NCBI GenBank assembly: GCA_023413605.1
Contig: JAEZPL010000007.1
Location: 1-6,210, forward strand
Origin: Pseudomonadota bacterium
GTDB lineage: Bacteria > Pseudomonadota > Alphaproteobacteria > Azospirillales > Azospirillaceae
Length of the DNA: 6,210 nucleotides
Direction: 5' to 3'
Every line of letters begins with the position of its first letter. Within the stretch, counting starts at the first letter, position 1. The notes beneath the pieces are model-generated. The model saw nothing but the letters and a program-made list of their open reading frames with translations. It did no database searches and was not told the origin of the DNA. Position numbers and translations under genes: made by a program. Positions 1 through 6,165 of this stretch are shown piece by piece.

Positions 1-98
1 GCGGCATTCCCATCGACGTGTTCTACGCGACGGGCGAGCCGCCCAAGGGCGTGTGGATCCCGCCGCAGGACGTCCAGCCCTACCGTGGCCGCGGCTGA
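1..98 (+). CDS. 3' end of an unidentified gene (truncated by window edge)
   Basis: An open frame (third frame, first full codon at base 3) enters from the left edge and stops at TGA 96-98. It encodes about 31 residues, ending in a Pro/Gly-rich tail that contains GVWIPPQDVQPYRGRG. The tail has no membrane segment, cysteine pair or motif I can assign to a family, so I give no function. Its stop lies inside the start of the following queG frame (14-base overlap), a spacing that suggests co-transcription and perhaps translational coupling. The reading frame is plausible because the overlap arrangement is compact and there is no other candidate in this stretch. The alternative is that this frame is open by chance, since GC-rich DNA has few stops. 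Confidence 0.55.
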   Translation, partial: GIPIDVFYATGEPPKGVWIPPQDVQPYRGRG

Positions 99-1146
99 TC
101 CCACCAGCATCCGCGAAGCCATCCGCAACCGGGCCCTGGCGCTCGGCTTCGACGCGGTAGGCTTCGCGCCCGCCTCCCTGGGCGAGGAGGCAAAGTCGCG
201 GCTGGCCGAGTTCCTGCGCGAGGGCCGGCACGGCGACATGGGATGGATGGAGGACAAGGCCGACCGCCGCGTCCACCCCCAGGCCCTGTGGCCGGAGGCC
301 CGCACCGTCATCGCGCTCGGCACCAGTTACGCCCCCGCGGAAGACCCGCGCGCTCTGCTGGACCACCCCGACCGTGGCATCGTGTCGGTCTATGCGAAGA
401 ACCGCGACTATCACGACCTGATCAAGGGCCGGCTGAAGACGCTGGGCCAGTGGATCGCCCACACCCACAAGGCCGAGTTGAAGGTGTTCGTGGACACCGC
501 CCCCGTCATGGAAAAGCCGCTGGCGGAAAAGGCCGGGCTGGGCTGGCAGGGCAAGCACACGAACCTCGTGTCGCGCACCCACGGCTCCTGGCTGTTCCTG
601 GGCGAGGTCTACACGACGCTGGACCTGCCGCCGGACGAGCCGGGCAGCGACCGCTGCGGCAACTGCCGGCGTTGTCTGGATGCCTGCCCCACGGCGGCTT
701 TCCCTGCACCCAACCAGTTGGACGCGCGGCGCTGCATTTCCTACCTGACGATCGAGCACAAGGGGCCGATTCCCGAGGATCTACGCCCGCTGATGGGCAA
801 CCGCATCTACGGCTGCGACGATTGCCTCGCCGCCTGCCCCTGGAACAAGTTCGCGAAACGCTCGCGCGAGGCCGCTTTCCTGCCGCGCGCGGAACTGACC
901 GCGCCGCGGCTGGCCGATCTGGCGCAGTTGGACGACGCCGGCTTCCGACAGGTTTTCAGCGGATCGCCGATCAAGCGCATAGGGCGCGACCGCTTCGTCC
1001 GCAACGTGCTGGTGGCGCTGGGCAACAGCGGCGACGCGCGGCATGCCCCGGTGGCCGAAGCGCTGCTGGACGACCCGAGCGAGGTGGTGCGCGATGCCGC
1101 AGGGTGGGCGCTGGAAAGGATTTTCATCGCCAAGACACAAAGATAG
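85..1146 (+). CDS. queG: Epoxyqueuosine reductase QueG
   Basis: Cytosolic cobalamin-dependent iron-sulfur enzyme. It carries out the last step of queuosine synthesis, reducing epoxyqueuosine to queuosine at the wobble base of tRNAs for Asp, Asn, His and Tyr. The 353-residue protein is a normal length for the family. The N-terminal cobalamin-binding region contains FVDTAPVMEKPLAEKAGLGW (about 135-154), whose Asp137 matches the family's catalytic acid. Two ferredoxin-like cysteine motifs follow: CGNCRRCLDACP (Cys191, 194, 197, 201) and CDDCLAACP (Cys244, 247, 251), with Cys217 between them. These are the ligands for two 4Fe-4S clusters. A short HEAT-like helical region lies near 300-345. The start is GTG at 85, the only initiator placing the usual 10 or so residues before the conserved IREAI...GFDAVGFA segment. 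AGGA at 67-70 is a distant ribosome-site candidate. The last residues (about FIAKTQR) and the stop lie within a repeat arm, an unusual C-terminus. Family assignment is very secure. Confidence 0.97.
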   Translation: MAAADPTSIREAIRNRALALGFDAVGFAPASLGEEAKSRLAEFLREGRHGDMGWMEDKADRRVHPQALWPEARTVIALGTSYAPAEDPRALLDHPDRGIVSVYAKNRDYHDLIKGRLKTLGQWIAHTHKAELKVFVDTAPVMEKPLAEKAGLGWQGKHTNLVSRTHGSWLFLGEVYTTLDLPPDEPGSDRCGNCRRCLDACPTAAFPAPNQLDARRCISYLTIEHKGPIPEDLRPLMGNRIYGCDDCLAACPWNKFAKRSREAAFLPRAELTAPRLADLAQLDDAGFRQVFSGSPIKRIGRDRFVRNVLVALGNSGDARHAPVAEALLDDPSEVVRDAAGWALERIFIAKTQR

Positions 1147-1236
1147 TCACAAAGGATCTTCGGACACCCGGCGAACACATCGCAATGCTCGCACCCCTTT
1201 GTGAAATTCTTTGTGTCTTTGTGTCTTGGTGGTGAA
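1123..1236. repeat. Long inverted repeat in the convergent gap, overlapping the queG 3' end
   Basis: The left arm (1123-1155) and the reverse complement of the right arm (1196-1236) share a 21-base block with 19 identities, beginning TTCA and containing CCAAGACACAAAGA. They also share a perfect 9-base block, TCACAAAGG. The right arm is 8 bases longer between these blocks because it carries an extra copy of an ACACAAAG-like unit. Similarity stops abruptly at both outer and inner ends. The 40-base spacer (1156-1195) shows no further symmetry. AT-rich arms stand out against the GC-rich surroundings, and transcripts from either side could fold into a large stem, so the element may act in termination between the converging genes. 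From memory, sequences of the form CCAAGACACAAAGACACAAAG recur between genes in many bacterial genomes, so I infer a dispersed, miniature palindromic element. This was not verified by search. Confidence 0.8.
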
Positions 1237-1286
1237 TCGTCGCGACGCCAGCACCAACCCAGCCTGTGGCCGCCCCCTCACCCTAA

Positions 1287-1309
1287 CCCTCTCCCCAGAG
1301 GGGAGAGGG
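1287..1309. terminator. GC-rich 10-bp hairpin, probable dispersed repeat, possible bidirectional terminator
   Basis: CCCTCTCCCC (1287-1296) and GGGGAGAGGG (1300-1309) form a perfect 10-bp stem around the 3-base loop AGA. The stem is preceded by a CCCTCACCCTAA-type sequence (about 1275-1286). It lies 11 bases beyond the stop of the minus-strand methyltransferase-glycosyltransferase gene and 140 bases after queG, where a shared terminator is expected. Neither side has a proper U-tract: ACTTAAAGGTTT follows on the plus strand, and TTAGGGTGAGGGG on the minus strand. It is therefore not a classical intrinsic terminator. The pattern resembles a CCCTCACCC...CTCTCCCC...GGGGAGAGGG intergenic repeat that I recall from many proteobacteria, so it may be a mobile or relict palindrome that also slows polymerase. 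Confidence 0.5.
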
Positions 1310-1320
1310 GACTTAAAGGT

Positions 1321-2808
1321 TTAAAACGCCTTCAGCTTCTTCCAGGCGAACAGGACCATGCGCAGCAGCAGAAAGCCGTGGCTGAAGCGGCTGATCTGCG
1401 TTTCGCCGTAGGTGCGGTCGGCGTAGCGGATCGGCACTTCCACGATCTTCAGGTTCAGCTTGGCGGCGCCGAAGATCAGGTCGAAATCGCCGAACGGGTC
1501 GAAATCGCCGAAGTAATGCCGGTTGGCGACGATCTTGTCGTAATCGCGCTTCCACAGCACCTTGGTGCCGCACAGCGTGTCGGTGAAGCGCGTGTTCAGC
1601 AGGAACGAGAAGATCTGCGCGAAAGTCCGGTTGGCGACCCAGTTCAGGAAGCGCATGGCCTGATCGGCCATGGGATAGACAAGACGCGTACCGTTGATGA
1701 ACTCGCCCTTGCCCGACGCGATGGCCTGATAGAACTTCGGCAGCGTTTCCGGCGGCACGGTCAGGTCGGCGTCCAGGATCATCAGAATATCGCCGCGGGC
1801 CGCGGCAAAGCCGGCGCGCACGGCGTCGCCCTTGCCCTTGCCGGGCTGCTTCATGACCTTGATGTCCCAATCCGGGTAGGCGTCCCGGACGCGCAGGCAC
1901 TCCTCGTAGGTGTTGTCCTTGCTGTTGCCCTCGACGTAGATCACCTCCAGGTCGAGGCAGAAGCGCGGCAGGCGGCGGATGGCGTTTTCGATGTTGCCGC
2001 GCTCGTTCCGGCAGGGGATCAGCACCGTGCAGGACGGCAGCTTTTCCGGCACCGGTTCGGTGACGGCCGGCCGCGCGACGACATAGTTGCGCACGCACAG
2101 CCGGCGGATGCCCGGCAGCGGAGCGATCCAGCGGTTGACCAGCGCCCCCAGCCCGAAGGCCCGGCGCGGCAGCAGCTGGCGCCACTCGCGCCGCACCGGC
2201 TCCCACCCCGCGAGGTCGAGCAGGTTCATGGTGTCGGCGGTGCTGAGCCAGTTGTGCTGGCCCTGCGGCATCTTCAGCCCGAGGCTTTCCGCCCAACCCA
2301 GGACAGGCTCCCAGGCGCGGCTGTGATAGCTGACGATGATGCGCGTCTGCGGCGTGGCGAAACGGTGCAACAGGCGCAGCGTCGCCTCGCAATCGTCCAG
2401 AAAGCCGATGGTGTCCGACAGCAGGATGACGTCGAAGGTGCCGGTGATCGCCTCCAGGTCGGCGGGGTCCTCCGCGTTGCCGGCGTGGAACTCCAGATGC
2501 GGGTGGCGTTCGCGGGCGCGGTGGATCATGCCGGGGGCGAGGTCGATGCCCACGCCGCGCGTCGGCTTCAGAAAGGCCAGCGTGTCGCCGATGCCGCAGC
2601 CGACCTCCAGCACGCTGGCCCCGTCCGGCACCAGGAAGCGCAGGTAGGCGCGGTCGGCCTCGTGGAAATAGGCGTTGCGGGTGGCCCAGTTTTCCACCTC
2701 GGGCGCCAGCGTCTCGAACAGGGCGCGCACGGCCTTCTGGCGCGGGCTGAGGGAAGGGCTGCCCGCCGTGTCCGGCCGGGTTGCGGAATCGAGCGTGGTC
2801 GCGGTCAT
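1321..2808 (-). CDS. Bifunctional SAM-dependent methyltransferase / GT2 glycosyltransferase
   Basis: A 495-residue fusion. Residues about 20-250 form a class I methyltransferase with the SAM-binding loop VLEVGCGIGDTL (66-77), the acidic strand end VGIDLAPGM (86-94) and FDVILLSDTIGFLDD (125-139). Residues about 258-495 are a GT-A fold family 2 glycosyltransferase of the dolichyl/polyprenyl-phosphate sugar synthase type. Its marks are VLIPCRNERGNIENAI (262-277), EGNSKDNT (293-300), the metal-binding DADL (346-349), DTLCGTK (410-416) and QISRF (471-475). The final 15-20 residues are hydrophobic then basic, so peripheral membrane attachment is possible. By family, the GT2 half moves a sugar from a nucleotide donor, probably to a lipid phosphate. 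The acceptor of the methyl group is unknown and may be the same glycan or lipid. ATG at 2808 is chosen because it forms an ATGA overlap with the stop of the gene before it, giving translational coupling. A longer open frame upstream lacks support. It is last in the operon and ends in TAA. Domain calls are firm; substrates are not. Confidence 0.92.
   Translation of the reverse strand: MTATTLDSATRPDTAGSPSLSPRQKAVRALFETLAPEVENWATRNAYFHEADRAYLRFLVPDGASVLEVGCGIGDTLAFLKPTRGVGIDLAPGMIHRARERHPHLEFHAGNAEDPADLEAITGTFDVILLSDTIGFLDDCEATLRLLHRFATPQTRIIVSYHSRAWEPVLGWAESLGLKMPQGQHNWLSTADTMNLLDLAGWEPVRREWRQLLPRRAFGLGALVNRWIAPLPGIRRLCVRNYVVARPAVTEPVPEKLPSCTVLIPCRNERGNIENAIRRLPRFCLDLEVIYVEGNSKDNTYEECLRVRDAYPDWDIKVMKQPGKGKGDAVRAGFAAARGDILMILDADLTVPPETLPKFYQAIASGKGEFINGTRLVYPMADQAMRFLNWVANRTFAQIFSFLLNTRFTDTLCGTKVLWKRDYDKIVANRHYFGDFDPFGDFDLIFGAAKLNLKIVEVPIRYADRTYGETQISRFSHGFLLLRMVLFAWKKLKAF
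1479..1512 (-). repeat. In-frame 18-base tandem duplication inside the GT2 domain
   Basis: The 16-base string GGTCGAAATCGCCGAA occurs at 1479-1494 and again at 1497-1512 (plus-strand reading), a period of 18 bases. In the minus-strand protein it encodes two copies of FGDFD (residues 433-437 and 439-443), joined by Pro. The identical codons suggest either a recent duplication or strong constraint on an acidic-aromatic motif. I recall similar DPFGDFDL strings in related glycosyltransferases, so at least the second copy is probably a family feature. Confidence 0.7.
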
Positions 2809-3818
2809 GAGGGAATTCCAGACGATGCGGCCGCCTTTGTGCGGCGGCCCGAGTGGCCGAGCCAGAGCAGGCCCCCCGGCAGAGAGGACAGGGTGACGGA
2901 CAGACCGATCATCAGCGAGAGGATCAGCGCCTCCGTCGCGCCGAGGCCGTAAAGCGCGAAGCCGGCCACGAAGGCCCCCTCGCGCACACCCCAGCCGTTG
3001 AGCGAAATGGGCAGCGCCGCGGCGAAGATGGTCATCGGCACCACCGCCAGGGCGTCGGGAACCGACACGGGGATGGACAGGGCGCGGGCGTAGGCGACCA
3101 CCGCGAACACGGTGCACAGGTGCACCGCCGCGCTGTGCAGCAGCCCGGCCAGCGCCGCCCGGCTGAGCAGCGCCGCGCGCAGCCGGGCCACCTGGGCCTG
3201 GAGCGCGGAGACCGGTGGACGCCTAAGAAAGACCGGCAGCGGCACGCGGTCGGCCTGAAGGCCAACCACGAGGCCCACCGCCAGCAGGACGACGGCCACC
3301 GGCCCCGCCCAGGCCACGGCCGGCGGAGCGGTGGCGACCAGATGCGGCAGGCCGAGGAACAGCAGGGCCACGCAGCCGACCAGCGCCAGCAGCCGGTCCA
3401 GCACCAGGGCCAGCACGACGGCGGTGGAGGACGCGCCGCCCCGGAAGGTCAGCCAGCCGCGCACCACGTCGCCACCCAGCGCCCCCGGCAGCACCTGCCC
3501 GAAGAACAGCCCGGCGAACATCAGCCGCATCGCCACCCCGTGCGACACCCGCTCGCCCGCAGCGCGCAGCGCGTCACGCCAGCGCTCCCCGGCGCAGACC
3601 ACGGCCAGCAGTTTGGCGGCGAAGCCCGCGGCCAGCCAAGCCGGGTCGGCCCCGGCGATGCGCGCCAGCACGTCGGACCAGTCCGCCTTGGCGGCCAACA
3701 GGCCGAGCACCGCCAGCGTCACCACCATCTTGACGGCAAGCGCCCAGCGCCCGCCCGGCTTTGGCGCGGGCAGCACGACCGATTCCGTCGGGCCGAGGCT
3801 GACGTCCTGGCTGCTCAA
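2805..3818 (-). CDS. Lysylphosphatidylglycerol synthase TM-region (UPF0104) flippase-like membrane protein
   Basis: A 337-residue inner-membrane protein with roughly seven or eight hydrophobic segments (about 26-44, 60-76, 97-113, 131-157, 168-187, 222-246, 255-275, 296-320). Family signatures are PGALGGDVVRG (111-121), DR (141-142), LPISLNGWGVREGAF (269-283) and SLPGGLLWL (312-320). These match the membrane half of MprF, without the aminoacyl-transferase domain. By family it is expected to move or position a lipid-linked molecule; the substrate is not known. The start is TTG at 3818, the only initiator after the in-frame stop of the preceding gene that leaves the first membrane segment whole. 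GGGAG sits about 11 nt upstream, rather far. A GTG at codon 15 is an alternative start, while Met31 would cut into the first helix. Its TGA overlaps the next gene's ATG by 4 nt, tying it closely to the methyltransferase-GT2 protein. Confidence 0.88.
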   Translation of the reverse strand: MSSQDVSLGPTESVVLPAPKPGGRWALAVKMVVTLAVLGLLAAKADWSDVLARIAGADPAWLAAGFAAKLLAVVCAGERWRDALRAAGERVSHGVAMRLMFAGLFFGQVLPGALGGDVVRGWLTFRGGASSTAVVLALVLDRLLALVGCVALLFLGLPHLVATAPPAVAWAGPVAVVLLAVGLVVGLQADRVPLPVFLRRPPVSALQAQVARLRAALLSRAALAGLLHSAAVHLCTVFAVVAYARALSIPVSVPDALAVVPMTIFAAALPISLNGWGVREGAFVAGFALYGLGATEALILSLMIGLSVTLSSLPGGLLWLGHSGRRTKAAASSGIPS

Positions 3819-3851
3819 AACGTTAAAAACTCCCGAAACTGGCGCGGCACT

Positions 3852-4784
3852 CTACCGTCTCGCGGCAATGGCGTCCATGGCGTCCAGCACGCCGGGCATG
3901 TCCATGGCCGCGAAGTGCGGCCGGTGGTGGATCGCGACGCGCGGCCCGTTGCTGTGGATGGGGTTCGATGCGTCGGAGAAGACCGCCACCGTCGGGCAGC
4001 CGATGGCGGCCACCAGATGGGTCGGGCCGGTGTCGTTGCCGACCGTGGCCCAGGCGCGGCGGGCGAGCCCGGCGATCTCCGGCACGCTGGTGCGGTTCGT
4101 CAGGTCCACGGCCTTCGGGCAAGCCGCCAGGATGGCCTTGGCGAGGTCCGCCTCGATGGAGGTGCCCAGCACCACCGGCGTCACGCCGCGCGCCGCCAGG
4201 GCGTTGGCAAGTTCCGCGTAGCGCTCCACCGGCCAACGCTTGTCCGGCCGCCCGGGGGAGGAACCGGGGATCAGCAAAGCGTAGGGGCCCGTCAGGCCGA
4301 AACGGCCGGTGTCCGCGTCGAGCCAGGACAGGTCCGGCGCGTCGTCCAGCATGATGCCCAGCGGCGCCAGCTGGCGGGCGTAGCGCTCCAGCACCGGCAC
4401 CTTGCGGCGCCCCGGATACTGGTCACGGTGGGAGGCGCCCCACGCCGTACCCGACCATTCCGGCCAGGGGCCGGGCGCGAGCAGCCAGAAATACCGGTCG
4501 GTGCGCGGCTGCGCCTGAAGGTCGTAGACCCGATCGAACCGCCCGGCGCGCAACAGCCGGCGCACCACGAGATAAGCGTCGAGCGAGCGCTTGCGCGGGT
4601 CCTCCAGCACGTCGTCGAACAGGCCGCTGAGGCGGGCGAGCGGGGCCAGGGACGGCAGGGTCAGCAGCGCCAGATGGTCGCCCGCATGGTGTCGGCGGAT
4701 GGCGGCGAAGGCCGTCTGCGCCAGGAAGAAGTCGCCGAAAGCCCCCAGCTTGATGATCAGGATGCGGCGCCGCGCGGTCGTCAT
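3852..4784 (-). CDS. Glycosyltransferase family 9 (heptosyltransferase-like) protein
   Basis: A 310-residue soluble or membrane-peripheral enzyme of the GT-B fold, close to the usual length for the ADP-heptose:LPS heptosyltransferase family. The N-terminal acceptor domain begins with ILIIKLGAFGDFFLA (8-22). Asp18 corresponds to the conserved Asp of the GxxGD loop thought to act as base. The C-terminal donor domain has PGSSPGRPDKRWP (173-185), the phosphate/sugar-binding region, and GNDTGPTHLVAAIGCPTVAV (249-268), the D-x-GPTH hallmark. By family it would add heptose or a similar sugar to LPS core on the cytoplasmic face, but GT9 members also make other linkages, so no waa symbol is given. ATG at 4784 has a good ribosome site, AAGGG (4795-4791), formed partly by the TAA of the preceding ligase gene only 9 nt away. 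It therefore belongs to the same transcript. A TAG stop at 3854-3852 precedes a 33-nt gap to the flippase-like gene. Confidence 0.9.
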   Translation of the reverse strand: MTTARRRILIIKLGAFGDFFLAQTAFAAIRRHHAGDHLALLTLPSLAPLARLSGLFDDVLEDPRKRSLDAYLVVRRLLRAGRFDRVYDLQAQPRTDRYFWLLAPGPWPEWSGTAWGASHRDQYPGRRKVPVLERYARQLAPLGIMLDDAPDLSWLDADTGRFGLTGPYALLIPGSSPGRPDKRWPVERYAELANALAARGVTPVVLGTSIEADLAKAILAACPKAVDLTNRTSVPEIAGLARRAWATVGNDTGPTHLVAAIGCPTVAVFSDASNPIHSNGPRVAIHHRPHFAAMDMPGVLDAMDAIAARR

Positions 4785-4793
4785 GGGTCGCCC

Positions 4794-6029
4794 TTACGCG
4801 TCGTCGGCGGGTGTGCGGGAGGCCAGCCGCAGCATCAGGCCGGACGACAGGATGCCGGCCATCCACCAGGCCTGCCAGATGCCGTAGGCGGTGCTGACCA
4901 TGGCCAGTCCCGCGGCGAACAGGGCGAGCGCGAAGGGCTGTTCCCGCCGTTCCATCCGTGCGGTGCCGAACAGCAGAAGCAGCGCCGCCGCCAGAGCCAG
5001 CAAGGCCCCCACCCCACCCAGTTCCAGCCAGACCTGAAGGAAGGCGTTGTGCGGATGCAGCGGCAGCAGGCTGTCGGCGATGGCGCCGAACTGCGACATC
5101 TCCCCCTCCGGCACCAGCGCGCGGGAGGCGTCGATGCCCTGGCCGAGGAACGGTGTGGCCAGCGCACGGTCCGCCGCCATGCCCCAGATCTCGACGCGGT
5201 GCCGGGCGGAGCGGAACAGCCATTCCGCCGCGTCCAGGTTCAGCACGCGGTCGAGCAGCAGGACCAGCGGCACCACGCCCACGAAGGCTGCGGCAAGCGC
5301 CGTGCCCAGCGCCGCGCGGACCACCCGCGGCGACCAGACCGCCAGGGCGAAGACCACCACGCCCACGCCGATGCCGAGCATGGCCGAGCGGCTGGTCAGC
5401 AGCAGACAGGCAGCGCCGTAGCCGAGGGGCAGCAGCAGGGCCGCGGGCCTCAGCCCTGCGCGGTCCAGCGCCATCGCGGCCGGCCAAACGAGCAGGCACA
5501 GCACGGCCGCCGTGCGCTTGGGCACGTTGCTCTCCGCAATCGGAACGTCGGACGGGACATGGTTCCACCAGCGGTGCAGCGGAAAGTCCAGAGCGGCTTC
5601 CACGGTGAACAACGCGATGCCGACGAAGACCCCGATCAGGAACAGGCGGACCAAGCGCCGGGCCTCCACGCCCGGCAGCGAGGACAGCCACGCCCCACCG
5701 GCCAGCGCGGCCAGCGCGACGTAGGCGATTTCCACCACCGTCACCCCCGCCCGCGGCGAGGGGCTCCACACCACCGACACGGCCGCAAGCAGAAGGAAGG
5801 CCATCACCACCGCCGTGCCCGGCAACGTCCGTTGCAGGCGCCCCAGCGCGTCGCGGCGCACCAGTCCCGCCAGCGCGATCACCGTGACCAGAATCACCCA
5901 CACCGGCAACCCGCGCGGCGCCATCGCGACCAGTGGTCCAAGCAGCAGCGCCGTCAGACCGGCCACGGCGGCCAGGACTGAATCGGGAAGCGCCCTGGAG
6001 GAGTCGAGGTGAGACAAAGGAAAGGCCAT
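4794..6029 (-). CDS. O-antigen ligase/polymerase family membrane protein (WaaL/Wzy_C type)
   Basis: A 411-residue multi-pass inner-membrane protein with about 11-12 hydrophobic segments spread through the chain and one larger polar loop (about 261-325), probably periplasmic. Family marks are TSRSAMLG (212-219), RVEIW (278-282, matching the RxxIW pattern), FLGQGID (294-300) and HPHNAFLQVWLELGGVGA (325-342). The HPHN histidine is the residue type needed for glycan transfer in WaaL proteins. By family it transfers polymerised glycan from undecaprenyl diphosphate to lipid A-core, or polymerises repeat units. Ligase and Wzy polymerases cannot be told apart safely by eye. A gene partner encoding GT9 leans toward LPS and ligation. 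ATG at 6029 leaves a short N-terminal tail before the first helix. The ribosome site (GGGAA just upstream) is weak. It is first in the four-gene operon. Confidence 0.88.
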   Translation of the reverse strand: MAFPLSHLDSSRALPDSVLAAVAGLTALLLGPLVAMAPRGLPVWVILVTVIALAGLVRRDALGRLQRTLPGTAVVMAFLLLAAVSVVWSPSPRAGVTVVEIAYVALAALAGGAWLSSLPGVEARRLVRLFLIGVFVGIALFTVEAALDFPLHRWWNHVPSDVPIAESNVPKRTAAVLCLLVWPAAMALDRAGLRPAALLLPLGYGAACLLLTSRSAMLGIGVGVVVFALAVWSPRVVRAALGTALAAAFVGVVPLVLLLDRVLNLDAAEWLFRSARHRVEIWGMAADRALATPFLGQGIDASRALVPEGEMSQFGAIADSLLPLHPHNAFLQVWLELGGVGALLALAAALLLLFGTARMERREQPFALALFAAGLAMVSTAYGIWQAWWMAGILSSGLMLRLASRTPADDA

Positions 6030-6165
6030 GGGTTCCCGCGTCCGTAAGGCACGGCGCGCGGCTTAACAGATACGTCGTGTGAAAGCAACCGGGACGGGTC
6101 GAATTGCCGCCGCCGGGCGGTGTGAATTTGTTGAGATGCGGCTTTGCCGACGTCTTGGAAGCGTC
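6030..6165. promoter_or_regulatory. Probable divergent intergenic promoter region
   Basis: This 136-base stretch has no convincing gene and is less GC-rich than its surroundings in places. It should contain the promoter for the minus-strand glycan operon and, if the 6166 gene is real, for a plus-strand gene. On the minus strand, TTGCTT (6088-6083) followed by TATCTGTTAAG (about 6072-6062) is the best promoter-like stretch, but spacing between the elements is shorter than the sigma-70 norm. A short symmetric element, CCGCC (6107-6111) and GGCGG (6116-6120), lies beyond it. No known operator was recognised. Confidence 0.35.

Noticed and set aside
1123..1236. CRISPR or attachment-site reading of the inverted repeat
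   Set aside because: There are only two arms, in opposite orientation, with no regular spacers, and no cas or integrase genes are in the window.
1201..2952. Plus-strand open frame of 583 codons opposite the methyltransferase-GT2 gene
   Set aside because: No recognisable domain is present. It begins within the inverted repeat and runs antisense to a gene with clear SAM and GT2 motifs.
2809..3117. N-terminal extension of the methyltransferase-GT2 protein to an upstream start at 3117
   Set aside because: It would overlap the flippase-like gene by about 310 bases and add an Arg/Gly-rich non-conserved stretch. The ATG at 2808 gives a standard ATGA junction directly before the methyltransferase domain.
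2853..5981. Plus-strand open frame of 1042 codons antisense to three glycan genes
   Set aside because: Its product is a low-complexity Gln/Arg/His/Gly-rich chain with no domains. The opposite strand encodes three clear protein families, so this is a stop-poor shadow typical of GC-rich DNA.
6107..6120. CCGCC/GGCGG hairpin as a terminator or operator
   Set aside because: A five-base GC stem is common by chance in this base composition and is not followed by a U-tract or matched to a known operator.
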